Notes under the pieces: model-generated
What the model was told of the DNA's origin: nothing
Database searches by the model: none
Seen by the model: only the letters and a program-made list of their open reading frames with translations
Part shown: in pieces, positions 25,962 through 34,025 of the stretch
How positions within the stretch are numbered: position 1 is the first letter of the stretch
Layout: the number at the start of each line of letters is the position of its first letter
Made by a program: the position numbers and the translations under genes
NCBI RefSeq assembly: GCF_000819785.1
Contig: NZ_CDBK01000044.1
Location: 1-64,000, forward strand
Origin: Aeromonas caviae
Lineage (GTDB): Bacteria > Pseudomonadota > Gammaproteobacteria > Enterobacterales > Aeromonadaceae
DNA length: 64,000 nucleotides
Direction of reading: 5' to 3'

Positions 25962-26126
25962 TCAATGCTGGTCGGGGAGGGGATCCTCGTGATGCTGCGC
26001 AAGGGGTTCCCAGCCCAGATCCCGGTGCTGCTGGTACCAGGGCATCAACAGCCTGGCCGGGGTGGGATCCGGTTGGCTGGCATGGGGTCTCTGACTGAGG
26101 GAGGGGTAGTCGCGCAGTTCCATCAT
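25962..26126 (-). CDS. small hypothetical protein (54 aa)
   Basis: A 54-residue frame beginning MMELRDYPSLSQRP and containing PWYQQHRDLGWEPL, rich in Pro, His, Gln and Asp, with no membrane segment. The double ATG is preceded by AAGGAG at ideal spacing, and the frame fills the gap between two plus-strand genes with only five bases to the MltF-like stop. No family is recognised. The ribosome site, the Pro/Trp-containing composition and the position argue that it is real. Confidence 0.65.
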   Translation of the reverse strand: MMELRDYPSLSQRPHASQPDPTPARLLMPWYQQHRDLGWEPLAQHHEDPLPDQH

Positions 26127-26198
26127 CGGCTCCTTGACACTGGGCTATCGGGGCGGTTGTCTGGGTTATGCCACCACCAGATGACAGGGAGATGACCC

Positions 26199-27452
26199 TT
26201 GATCCCCGCCGAGTTTGCCTTGCTCGCCGATCCCGGTGCAGCCCTCAAGGCCCGATGCCAGTTGATCCGCCAGGCTCGCCACCGGATCCTCGCCCAGTAT
26301 TACAGTTGGGAAGAGGACGGCAGCGGCAAGCTGCTGCTGGCGGAGCTGGTGCGGGCGGCCCGGCGCGGAGTAGTGGTGCAACTGCTCATCGACGATCTCT
26401 ACGGCGGGGAGAACCGCTTTCTGGAGGCGGTGGCGGCGGAACCGGGCATCGAGGTACGCCTGTTCAACCCCTTCTGGCTGCGGGGCTGGCGTCCTCTGAC
26501 CCTACTGCTGGAAGGGGTGCTGAGCTTTCGCCGCATCAATCACCGGATGCACAACAAGCTGCTGCTGGTGGATGGCAGCCAGGCGGTGATCGGCGGGCGC
26601 AATATTGGTGATCGTTACTTCGGGCTGGGGATGCCGCCTCACTTCATCGACCTGGATCTGCTCTGCCGCGGCCCCCTCTGTCAGCAGGCCGAGCAGGGGT
26701 TCGCGCTGTTCTGGCACAGTCGCTGGAGCCACCCGGTCCGTCGCCTGTTGAGGCGCCCCTTGTTGCCAGCCGAAACCCGGGCCCTGAACGACTTCCTGCT
26801 GACCCTGACAGACCCCGCCATGGCGGCCGCCTATGATCTGCCGGCCACTCTGTTTGATGAGTGCCCCGTTCCCCTTTGCTGGCATCCCGGGCGAGGGCAG
26901 TGCTGGTTCGATCGCCCCGGCAAGGGGCTGGTCGCCCGGCCGACCACGGCGCCCCTGCTGGGACGCACGCTGGCGAGCAATCAGGGGGCCCTGAGGTTGG
27001 TGAGCCCTTACCTGATCCTGACACGGGGGCTGCGTCGCCGGCTCAAGGGGCAGCGACGGCAGGGGGTCGACATCGAGATCCTGACCAACTCCCTGGCCAG
27101 CACGGATGTGCCCCTGGTCTATGGCGCCTATCGACGTCACCGCCCCTGGCTCGAGCGTCAGGGGATCACCCTGTTCGAGCTGACGACGGAGGCGTTCAGT
27201 CTGCATGCCAAGCTGATCCTGATGGGGAAGGAGGAGGCGCTGCTCGGCAGTTTCAACCTGGATCCCCGCTCCCTGATGCTCAACACCGAGCTGATGCTGC
27301 ACCTCCATAGCCCGACGCTGTGCGACGAGTTGCAGCAACTCATCGATGGCTGGTTGCAGCAGGCCGTGCACCCGGTGGTGGCGTCCCCCTCTGCATGGCG
27401 GCGCCTGCTGGCGCAATTGAGCGATTGGTTACCTTTGCATCGTTGGTTGTGA
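26199..27452 (+). CDS. phospholipase D-family protein, cardiolipin synthase C-like
   Basis: A 417-aa protein with two HKD regions. The first, HNKLLLVDGSQAVIGGRN, is complete. The second, HAKLILMGKEEALLGSFN followed by LDPRS, has Gly where the conserved Asp normally stands. Length and spacing fit ClsC-type cardiolipin synthases that join two phospholipids at the inner membrane. Translation appears to start at TTG behind AGGGAG; no ATG is available in frame nearby. Whether the altered second motif is still active is unclear. Confidence 0.8.
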   Translation: MIPAEFALLADPGAALKARCQLIRQARHRILAQYYSWEEDGSGKLLLAELVRAARRGVVVQLLIDDLYGGENRFLEAVAAEPGIEVRLFNPFWLRGWRPLTLLLEGVLSFRRINHRMHNKLLLVDGSQAVIGGRNIGDRYFGLGMPPHFIDLDLLCRGPLCQQAEQGFALFWHSRWSHPVRRLLRRPLLPAETRALNDFLLTLTDPAMAAAYDLPATLFDECPVPLCWHPGRGQCWFDRPGKGLVARPTTAPLLGRTLASNQGALRLVSPYLILTRGLRRRLKGQRRQGVDIEILTNSLASTDVPLVYGAYRRHRPWLERQGITLFELTTEAFSLHAKLILMGKEEALLGSFNLDPRSLMLNTELMLHLHSPTLCDELQQLIDGWLQQAVHPVVASPSAWRRLLAQLSDWLPLHRWL

Positions 27453-27877
27453 GTGGGATCCGCCTTGTGCGAGATCTCGCAAAGCCTTGTGCGCCTTCGA
27501 GGATAACGTTTGCCATCCAAAGGCGGGACTGGATTGTATAGTATTGTTTTTAATCGATTTATATTAAGAGTGCAGTAACAATCCAGGGGCCTCGACTGCA
27601 TAGAGGTGCGTGTAGAACGGTTTTTTATTTTATTTAACTGCGTAGTATCTCGAGTGCAAGGACAAACACGGCGGCTGGTCTGCCGTGTGGGTGACGGCAA
27701 CAGGGGAAATGGGCCAACCGGATTGCTCCGGCAGGCGAGGCGGATCGGGAGCGGAAACCCGTGATGCCAGACAGACCCCCGTGGTTGCGGGAGCCCAATA
27801 TGGAACATGCTATTTGCGAGGGGGTGACATGCGAATGTTGCCCCATTTTTTTATGCCCGCCGTCCGTTTGCCCAATC
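27453..27877. other. long gene-free stretch, AT-rich in part
   Basis: About 425 bases without a credible gene. Visible structure: a perfect TGCGAGATCTCGCA palindrome (27468-27481), a T-rich run near 27620, and a hairpin ACACGGC/GCCGTGT around 27667-27690. A small RNA ending at the terminator 27878-27904 is possible, but I cannot place a promoter. Confidence 0.45.
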
Positions 27878-27904
27878 AAAAAGACCGCCTGCTGGCGGTC
27901 TTTT
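27878..27904. terminator. bidirectional terminator downstream of the desaturase gene
   Basis: AAAAAGACCGCC-TGCT-GGCGGTCTTTT, symmetrical. It ends the minus-strand desaturase gene. Confidence 0.9.
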
Positions 27905-27921
27905 GCGTGATGTCTCGGCGA

Positions 27922-29040
27922 TCAGGCGAGGCCCGCCAGCAGACGACTCCAGTTGCGCTTGGCAACGAGGAAACCGTCTCGCAACGTGCGGTACTCCAGT
28001 TGCAGCCTGAGCCTGTCATAGCGTGCGAGGGCTGTGCGCTTGCGCTGCTCCAGCAGTGACTTGCGGCTGGCATAGTAGTGCTGGATCTGCAGGCTCAGCT
28101 TGTCGTACTCCTCCTGCAGCAGTGCCTGCCAGCGTTCCCTGTCATCCTGCTTGTGCACTCTGGCCTGGGCGCGCTTGAGCTGCATCTCCAGCCTGGCCTG
28201 TTCGATGCGTTCCTCCGGGCAGGATCTCAGGTCTTTGGCGAGCCCGCACCAGGCGGCTGTGCGGATCAGCCACTTGGTGGGGTCGAACTGCCACCACTGA
28301 ATGCCGTTGCGGTAGTCGTTCTCGAACAGGTGATGGAAGTTGTGATAGCCCTCGCCAAAGGTGAAGAAGGCCAGGATGCCGTTGTCCCGGGCGCTGTTGC
28401 GATCCGTGAACGGCTGGCTGCCCCAGATGTGGGCCAGGGAGTTGATGAAGAAGGTGGTGTGATGGGTCATCACCATGCGCAGCACCCCGGCCAGCAGCAA
28501 CATACCGAGCAGATCCCCGTGCAAGAGGCCGAGCAGCAGCGGAATGCCGATGTTGGTGACCAGAGCCAGGGTCAGATAGTGCCTGTGCTGGAAGGCGACC
28601 ACGGGGTTGTTTTGCAGGTCGCGCACATTGCTGTAGTCGTGGTAGGTATCGCGCTGGTATTCCCGCAGCATCCAGCCGATGTGGGAGTACCAGAAGCCGC
28701 GACCCGCACTGTAGGGATCCTTCTGGTTGTCATCCACGTGGCGGTGGTGGCGGCGATGATCCGAGGACCAGTGCAGCGCCGAGTTCTGCAGGGCGAGCGC
28801 GCCTCCGATGGCGAAGATCCATTGCAGGGCCGGGTGCGCCTTGTAGGCCTTGTGGGACCAGAGCCTGTGGTAGCCGGCGGTGATGGAGATGCCGCAATAG
28901 CAGAACAGCAGCAGGAAGCAGAGCCACTGCCAGAGGTCGTAGCCCTGGCTCAGTCCATACCAGGGGACCGCTATCAGTGCCGTCAGCCCGGAGAGGGCGA
29001 ACAGCAGGGTGTTGGTCATGATGATCGGGGGGCGGTCCAT
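27922..29040 (-). CDS. acyl-CoA/acyl-lipid delta-9-type fatty acid desaturase
   Basis: A 372-aa membrane di-iron enzyme that introduces a cis double bond into saturated acyl chains. The three histidine boxes are present: HRLWSH, HRRHHRH and HNFHH, with four hydrophobic segments around them. After about residue 270 there is a roughly 100-residue charged, Gln/Arg/Leu-rich helical tail not needed for catalysis in short relatives. The ATG follows AAAGGAG. It is divergent from fabR with a FabR-like box overlapping its promoter, so it is probably repressed by FabR. Confidence 0.9.
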   Translation of the reverse strand: MDRPPIIMTNTLLFALSGLTALIAVPWYGLSQGYDLWQWLCFLLLFCYCGISITAGYHRLWSHKAYKAHPALQWIFAIGGALALQNSALHWSSDHRRHHRHVDDNQKDPYSAGRGFWYSHIGWMLREYQRDTYHDYSNVRDLQNNPVVAFQHRHYLTLALVTNIGIPLLLGLLHGDLLGMLLLAGVLRMVMTHHTTFFINSLAHIWGSQPFTDRNSARDNGILAFFTFGEGYHNFHHLFENDYRNGIQWWQFDPTKWLIRTAAWCGLAKDLRSCPEERIEQARLEMQLKRAQARVHKQDDRERWQALLQEEYDKLSLQIQHYYASRKSLLEQRKRTALARYDRLRLQLEYRTLRDGFLVAKRNWSRLLAGLA

Positions 29041-29057
29041 TTCACTCGGCTCCTTTC

Positions 29058-29104
29058 AGCGAACAGCTGTTCACTATTCTCCATTGAGCCGGAATGCGGG
29101 TCAA
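29058..29104 (-). promoter_or_regulatory. desaturase promoter and candidate FabR operator
   Basis: On the minus strand: -35 TTGACC (29099-29104), 17-bp spacer, -10 GAGAAT (29076-29081). Abutting it at 29058-29075 is the near-perfect palindrome AGCGAACAGCTGTTCACT, similar in size and ends to known FabR boxes (AGCG...CGCT). A bound repressor would cover the transcription start. Confidence 0.6.
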
Positions 29105-29189
29105 TGGTAAAAAAGTCGGAGACAAACCTGATCCCGGCCCCGCCTTCGGGTTATCATCTGGCCTCGCTAATCTCAAGGTGACTGTTTTC

Positions 29190-29810
29190 GTGGGTATTCG
29201 CGCGCAACAAAAAGAAAAAACCCGGCGTACGCTGATCGAGGCGGCGTTCAGTCAACTCTGCGCCAACCGCAGTTTCTCCAACCTCAGCCTGCGGGAAGTG
29301 GCCAGAGAGGCGGGCATAGCGCCGACCTCCTTCTATCGCCACTTTCGGGACATGGAAGAGCTGGGGCTGACGCTGGTGGACGAGGGAGGGCTGACCCTGC
29401 GCCAACTGATGCGCCAGGCGCGCCAGCGCATTGCCGGTGGTGGCAGCGTCATCAGCACCTCGGTGCAGACCTTCATGGAATTCGTCGAAAACAACCCGAA
29501 CATCTTCCGGCTGCTGCTGCGCGAGCGCTCCGGCACCTCGGCTGCATTCCGTCAGGCGGTGGCCCGGGAGATCCAGCACTTCATCGCCGAGCTGACCGAT
29601 TATCTGGAAGCCACCACGCAGGCGCCACGGGAAGAGGCCTATATCCAGGCCGAGGCCATGGTGACCATCGTCTTCAGCGCCGGTGCAGACGCCCTCGACA
29701 TGACTCCGGAAGAGTGCAAGGCACTGTCGGAGCGCACCATCAGCCAGTTGCGGATGATCGCCATGGGTGCCGAGGTGCAGAACCGCAAGCGCCACGAATC
29801 TCTCACATAA
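29190..29810 (+). CDS. fabR: FabR, TetR-family repressor of unsaturated fatty acid synthesis
   Basis: A 206-aa regulator nearly colinear with E. coli FabR. It has [20 protein letters not shown], the helix-turn-helix [20 protein letters not shown], and [20 protein letters not shown] in the ligand domain. FabR senses the ratio of unsaturated to saturated acyl thioesters and represses fabA/fabB; here it faces a desaturase. The start is the GTG after AAGGTG that gives the family N terminus. It is followed closely by yijD, as in E. coli. Confidence 0.93.
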   Translation: MGIRAQQKEKTRRTLIEAAFSQLCANRSFSNLSLREVAREAGIAPTSFYRHFRDMEELGLTLVDEGGLTLRQLMRQARQRIAGGGSVISTSVQTFMEFVENNPNIFRLLLRERSGTSAAFRQAVAREIQHFIAELTDYLEATTQAPREEAYIQAEAMVTIVFSAGADALDMTPEECKALSERTISQLRMIAMGAEVQNRKRHESLT

Positions 29811-29829
29811 CGCAAGGATGGACAGCCTC

Positions 29830-30195
29830 ATGCATGAACCGAACGCGATTCCGAAGAAGCCCCTGGTGCTGGCCCTGCTGATCGGTATCTGTGGCGATGC
29901 CTTCCTGTCGGCCTTGATGGAGTCGGTCGTCCCCTTCTCCTTCTACCCCCTCATCGCCCTGTTGCTGGCGGCCAGCCAGCTCTATCAGCACTATCGCCAT
30001 GAGCCCATGGTGGGCAACACACCCAGCTGCATCCTGCTCTGCTTCTTTATCGGCGTGTTCGGCCATTCTGCCCTGGTCAAGGTGCAGTACCCCGAGCTTG
30101 GCAGCAACTTCTTCTCCCTCATTGCCATGCTGCTGCTGCTCGCCGCCCTCTCCATCAAGCTGGGAATCAGCCTCGGAAAAACGCAAAAGGAGTGA
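29830..30195 (+). CDS. yijD: YijD-family inner-membrane protein (DUF1422)
   Basis: A 121-aa protein with four hydrophobic helices and the GSNFF motif near the third, matching E. coli YijD, which is also encoded directly after fabR. Function unknown. ATG 29830 is preferred because AAGGA lies about 12 bases upstream; ATG 29818 overlaps that ribosome site. Confidence 0.85.
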   Translation: MHEPNAIPKKPLVLALLIGICGDAFLSALMESVVPFSFYPLIALLLAASQLYQHYRHEPMVGNTPSCILLCFFIGVFGHSALVKVQYPELGSNFFSLIAMLLLLAALSIKLGISLGKTQKE

Positions 30196-30228
30196 CGAAT
30201 CACTCCTTCTGGTCGGGCCGGGGGTGGC

Positions 30229-30543
30229 CTAGTCGGCCCTGGGGGGAGTCTCTCCCTTCTTCCTGGCGTCTATGATGGCCTGCAGCTTGGTGCGGATATC
30301 CATCATGCCGAACACCCCGAAGATCAGCACCTGGGTGAATTCGAGACGAGTGACCGCGAAGTAGGGTTTGCAGGCCGCCTTGATCATGCTGGCCTGTACC
30401 CAGTGCATCAATATCACGATGACGCCGCACACCGGCAGAAAGCCGTTCAGTTTGCCCGGCAGGGTGCCCAGCAGGGCGAGTGCCACACCGAACCAGAAGA
30501 ACAGCAGCACCCCCATCGCCAACAGATTAAACACCCGCTTCAT
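30229..30543 (-). CDS. yhhL: YhhL-family membrane protein (DUF1145)
   Basis: A 104-aa protein with two or three hydrophobic helices and a charged C-terminal tail (RTKLQAIIDARKKGE), matching E. coli YhhL, which also follows rsmD. Function unknown. Its first 15 bases lie inside a duplicated stretch that once was the 3' end of rsmD: in the relic copy the two genes overlapped. Confidence 0.82.
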   Translation of the reverse strand: MKRVFNLLAMGVLLFFWFGVALALLGTLPGKLNGFLPVCGVIVILMHWVQASMIKAACKPYFAVTRLEFTQVLIFGVFGMMDIRTKLQAIIDARKKGETPPRAD

Positions 30544-30615
30544 CGTTTACCTCCCGTACATAGAGTTGATAGCAGGCCTGATGTGATCGACCTGCTTGTC
30601 CTTGAGCCGTTGTCC
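30527..30615 (-). repeat. decayed second copy of the rsmD 3' end
   Basis: This stretch aligns with the true rsmD end (from 30652 to about 30740) with a five-base insertion. Both copies contain CCTGCTTGTCCTTGAG on the plus strand and both end at a TTAAAC stop region. Translated with one frame change, the relic gives CYQLYVREVNDEAGV then stop, against CYQLYLRDTKHDAAV in rsmD. The offset is 125 bp. Confidence 0.85.
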
Positions 30616-30627
30616 AAATTGACGGAG

Positions 30628-30652
30628 AAGGGGACTGTGCCCATCTCCCCTT
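30628..30652. repeat. short GC-rich palindrome between the two rsmD ends
   Basis: AAGGGGA pairs with TCCCCTT around an 11-base loop, touching the rsmD stop codon. It lies exactly between the live gene end and the duplicated relic, and could be a REP-like element or a scar of the event. Confidence 0.45.
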
Positions 30653-31281
30653 TAAACAGCTGCGTCATGCTTGGTGTCCCGCAGATAGAGCTGATAGCAG
30701 ACCTGACCAGCCTGCTTGTCCTTGAGTAGTTTCCAGCTGGCGGGCAGCGCCAGATCGGCCATCTCTTTTTCCCGCTCCAGATAGATGAGGGCATCGGATG
30801 CCAGCCAGCCGCGCTGCTCGAGCAGCTCGCACACCTGGGGCAGCAGCTCGCGACGAAACGGTGGGTCCAGAAAGACCAGGTCGAAGGGGGTGGCCGGGCC
30901 TTGCAGCCAGCTCACGGCATCGGCCTGGATCACCAGCCCCTGGCTGCTGCCCAGGGTCGTCAGGTTCTTCTTGAGCTGGTCGGCGGCGCCTCTGTCCATC
31001 TCGATCAGGGTGACCTGTTCGGCATAGCGGGACAAGGCTTCCAGCCCCAGCCCGCCGCTGCCGGCGAACAGATCCAGGCAGCGGGTACCGCGCACGTGGG
31101 GAGCCAGCCAGTTGAAGATGGTCTCCTTGACGCGATCCGTGGTGGGTCTGAGCCCTTCCACATCCCTGACGGGGAGTTTGCGCCCCTTCCATTGGCCGCT
31201 GATGATTCGTACCACGCCCGCTCGCCCCTGAGGGGCCGGGCTCTTGCTCGGGCTGTTACGGCTGGATTTCACTCTGGGCAT
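30652..31281 (-). CDS. rsmD: RsmD, 16S rRNA (guanine-966 N2) methyltransferase
   Basis: A 209-aa SAM-dependent methyltransferase with RIISGQWKGRKL near the N terminus, the SAM loop LDLFAGSGGLGLEAL and the catalytic LVFLDPPF. It methylates G966 of 16S rRNA in the assembled 30S subunit. It is divergent from ftsY, as in other gammaproteobacteria. Its 3' end has been duplicated and the outer copy has decayed; the live copy keeps an intact C terminus. Confidence 0.95.
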   Translation of the reverse strand: MPRVKSSRNSPSKSPAPQGRAGVVRIISGQWKGRKLPVRDVEGLRPTTDRVKETIFNWLAPHVRGTRCLDLFAGSGGLGLEALSRYAEQVTLIEMDRGAADQLKKNLTTLGSSQGLVIQADAVSWLQGPATPFDLVFLDPPFRRELLPQVCELLEQRGWLASDALIYLEREKEMADLALPASWKLLKDKQAGQVCYQLYLRDTKHDAAV

Positions 31282-31391
31282 CGCGTTTCGTCGTCAGAAA
31301 ATAAAGTGATAGTATAAGGCGGTTCATTTTTATGCCGACCCGCCGAGGGACGGCTATCTTAGCAGTCAGCCTTTGATGTGAGTATTTTTAG

Positions 31392-33134
31392 ATGGCAAAA
31401 GGTTTGTTTTCCTGGCTGGGTTTCGGCCGCAAGAAAGAAGAGGCTGAGGCCGTTCCATCGCAGGCGCCCGACGCTACCCCGGCGGTAGTCGAGTCGGAGG
31501 CCGCCGCTGTTCCTGCGCCTGTCGCCGATGTTGCCCCGGCTGATGCCCCCGCCGCCAAGCCCGAAGCGCTGCTGAGCGGCCCTGACGAAGGCCCCCTGGT
31601 TGTGGAAGAGCCGGAGGGCGAGCTTGAGCCCGTCATCGTCAATGAGGCTTTGATATCAACCGAAGCTCAGGTCGCAGAAGAAGCCATTGTTGCCGCCGAG
31701 GATCGCGCCGCGGAAGAAGCTCGTCTTGCCGCCGAAGCCCGCGCCGCAGAAGAGGCCCGTGTTGCCGCCGAAGCTCGCGCTGCGGAAGAGGCTCGTGTTG
31801 CCGCCGAAGCCCGCGCTGCGGAAGAGGCTCGTGTTGCTGCCGAAGCCCGCGCTGCGGAAGAGGCTCGCATCGCTGCCGAAGCCCGTGCAGCAGAAGAAGC
31901 TCGTATTGCCGCCGAAGCTCGCGCTGCGGAAGAGGATCGCATCGCTGCCGAAGCCCGCGCCGCAGAAGAGGCCCGTGTGGCCGCCGAGGCTCGCGCTGCG
32001 GAAGAAGCTCGTATTGCTGCCGAAGCCCGCGCCGCAGAAGAAGCCCGTGTTGCCGCCGAAGCTCAGGCTGCCGAGGAAGCTCGTGTCGCCAAAGAGGCCC
32101 AGCGAGCGGAAGATTTGCGTCTGGTCGCCGCGATGGAGGCTGAGGCCGCCGCTCTGGCCGCTCTGCCACTGGCCGCCAAGGTGGACGACGACACTCAGGA
32201 GAAGCCGCAGCGGGAGGGCTTCTTTGCCCGCCTCAAGCGCAGCCTGGTGCGTACCAGGGAGAATATCGGTTCCGGTTTCTTCGGCCTGTTCAGCGGCAAG
32301 AAGATTGATGACGATCTGTTCGAAGAGCTGGAGACCCAGCTGCTGACCGCCGATCTTGGCGTCGACACCACCACCCGCATCATCGAGGGGCTGGTACAGC
32401 ACGCGGATCGCAAGCAGCTCAAGGACGCCGAGGCGCTCTACGGTCTGCTCAAACAGGACATGGGCGAGATGCTGGCCAAGGTCGAGCAGCCCCTGGTGAT
32501 CGACACCAGCAAGAAGCCTTACGTCATCCTGATGGTCGGCGTGAACGGCGTCGGCAAAACCACCACCATCGGCAAACTGGCCAAACAGTTCCAGGCCGAG
32601 GGCAAGAGCGTGATGCTGGCCGCTGGCGATACCTTCCGTGCTGCGGCGGTCGAGCAGCTGCAGGTGTGGGGTCAGCGCAACAACATTCCGGTGATTGCCC
32701 AGCACACTGGTGCCGACTCCGCCTCCGTCATCTATGACGCCATCGAGGCAGCCCGCTCCCGCGGGGCTGACGTGCTGATCGCCGATACCGCCGGCCGCCT
32801 GCAGAACAAGAGCAACCTGATGGAGGAGCTCAAGAAGGTGGTGCGGGTGATGAAGAAGCTGGACGATGCGGCGCCCCACGAGATCATGCTTACCCTGGAC
32901 GCAGGCACCGGCCAGAACGCATTGAGCCAGGCCAAGCTGTTCAGCGAGGCGGTGGGCCTGACCGGTATCACCCTCACCAAGCTGGACGGTACCGCCAAGG
33001 GTGGCGTCATCTTCGCGGTGGCCGACAAGTTCCAGATCCCGATCCGCTACATCGGGGTGGGCGAGGGGATCGACGATCTGCGCCCGTTCGTCGCCAACGA
33101 CTTCATCGAGGCGCTCTTCAGCCGCGAAGAATAA
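31392..33134 (+). CDS. ftsY: FtsY, signal recognition particle receptor
   Basis: A 580-aa SRP-receptor GTPase acting at the inner membrane in co-translational insertion. Residues 1-20 form a short basic amphipathic membrane-binding helix (KGLFSWLGFGRKK), about 20-260 the acidic A domain, then the N domain and the G domain with GVNGVGKTTTIGKL (382-396), the DTAGRLQ motif and TKLDGTAKGG. It is longer than E. coli FtsY (497) because the A domain holds about eleven 12-residue Ala/Glu/Arg repeats. Divergent from rsmD and followed by ftsE-ftsX and rpoH in the conserved order. Confidence 0.97.
   Translation: MAKGLFSWLGFGRKKEEAEAVPSQAPDATPAVVESEAAAVPAPVADVAPADAPAAKPEALLSGPDEGPLVVEEPEGELEPVIVNEALISTEAQVAEEAIVAAEDRAAEEARLAAEARAAEEARVAAEARAAEEARVAAEARAAEEARVAAEARAAEEARIAAEARAAEEARIAAEARAAEEDRIAAEARAAEEARVAAEARAAEEARIAAEARAAEEARVAAEAQAAEEARVAKEAQRAEDLRLVAAMEAEAAALAALPLAAKVDDDTQEKPQREGFFARLKRSLVRTRENIGSGFFGLFSGKKIDDDLFEELETQLLTADLGVDTTTRIIEGLVQHADRKQLKDAEALYGLLKQDMGEMLAKVEQPLVIDTSKKPYVILMVGVNGVGKTTTIGKLAKQFQAEGKSVMLAAGDTFRAAAVEQLQVWGQRNNIPVIAQHTGADSASVIYDAIEAARSRGADVLIADTAGRLQNKSNLMEELKKVVRVMKKLDDAAPHEIMLTLDAGTGQNALSQAKLFSEAVGLTGITLTKLDGTAKGGVIFAVADKFQIPIRYIGVGEGIDDLRPFVANDFIEALFSREE
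31695..32111 (+). repeat. 36-bp tandem repeats within ftsY
   Basis: About eleven tandem units encoding 12 residues of the pattern EEAR(V/I/L)AAEARAA, covering residues 102-240. Third positions differ between units, so the array is old or under selection for protein sequence, but stretches such as GCTGCGGAAGAGGCTCG recur exactly. It predicts a long, highly charged alpha helix. Confidence 0.9.
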
Positions 33135-33178
33135 ATCCGGCTGACATGAGCCGGCCCGGCCGTGACAAGCACGTGTTC

Positions 33179-33204
33179 CATACCCCGACTCCGGTCGGGG
33201 TATG
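33179..33204. terminator. hairpin between ftsY and ftsE
   Basis: Perfect 11-base stem CATACCCCGAC / GTCGGGGTATG with a TCCG loop, about 45 bp after ftsY. No T tract, so it may be a processing site rather than a terminator. A partial copy (CCCGGTCGGGG with similar flanks) lies at about 33323-33333. Confidence 0.5.
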
Positions 33205-33356
33205 TCACTATGAGGGCGCAGGCATGGCTCATCCGGACAAGGATGACACGCGGCATGGTTGTGAGCGGTGTTGTCATCCAGGTGTTGTGCCGGTACGGGG
33301 GAGTGAGCGCCCCATGCTTTATCCCGGTCGGGGTTTGTCAATCTCAGGGAACCGTT

Positions 33357-34025
33357 ATGATTCGTTTTGACAAGGTCAGCAAGGTCTACAGTGGCGGTCA
33401 TCAAGCGCTGCAAAAGGTCAGTTTTCACCTGCGCAAGGGGGAGATGGCCTTCCTGACCGGCCATTCGGGGGCGGGCAAGAGTACCCTCCTCAAGCTCATC
33501 AGCGTGATGGAACGGCCGACCGACGGCCGCGTCTTCTTCCACGGCGATGACGTCAGCCACATCCAGCGCAGTCAGATCCCCTACGTGCGCCGCCAGATCG
33601 GCATGATCTTCCAGGATCACCGCCTGCTGATGGATCGTACCGTGTTCGACAACGTCGCCCTGCCCCTGGTGATCGATGGCTACAGCCATGGGGACATCAA
33701 CAAGCGGGTGGCGGCGGCGCTGGACAAGGTCGGGCTGCTCGGCAAGGAGCGCTACCAGCCGCGCATGCTCTCCGGTGGTGAGCAGCAACGGGTCGGCATC
33801 GCCCGCGCCATCGTCAACAAGCCGCCCCTGCTGCTGGCGGACGAGCCGACCGGCAATCTGGATCCCCAGCTTTCCATGGACATCATGCGCCTGTTCGAGG
33901 AGTTCAACCGCTTCGGCGTCTCCGTGCTGATTGCCACTCACGATCTGGGGCTGATCGCCCGGATGCGCTACCGCACCCTGACCCTCAAGGCGGGTCGCAT
34001 GTATTCGTCCGGGGAGGATCGCTGA
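33357..34025 (+). CDS. ftsE: FtsE, cell-division ABC ATPase
   Basis: A 222-aa ATP-binding protein with Walker [10 protein letters not shown] (35-43), signature [14 protein letters not shown], Walker [13 protein letters not shown] and a switch His in ATHD. With FtsX it forms the FtsEX complex that activates periplasmic peptidoglycan hydrolases at the septum. The ATG is chosen because [11 protein letters not shown] is the standard FtsE N terminus; the open frame extends upstream without family similarity. The stop overlaps the ftsX start. Confidence 0.96.
   Translation: MIRFDKVSKVYSGGHQALQKVSFHLRKGEMAFLTGHSGAGKSTLLKLISVMERPTDGRVFFHGDDVSHIQRSQIPYVRRQIGMIFQDHRLLMDRTVFDNVALPLVIDGYSHGDINKRVAAALDKVGLLGKERYQPRMLSGGEQQRVGIARAIVNKPPLLLADEPTGNLDPQLSMDIMRLFEEFNRFGVSVLIATHDLGLIARMRYRTLTLKAGRMYSSGEDR

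Noticed and set aside
31667-32090. CRISPR-like or satellite repeats in this interval.
   Set aside because: The 36-bp periodicity is explained by in-frame protein repeats of FtsY, with no spacers.
33162-33356. An in-frame upstream extension of ftsE by 65 codons.
   Set aside because: The standard FtsE N terminus starts at 33357, and the extension runs through a hairpin with no family similarity.
31656-33941. A 761-codon open frame antisense to ftsY and ftsE.
   Set aside because: Shadow of ftsY/ftsE; the repeat array keeps several frames open.
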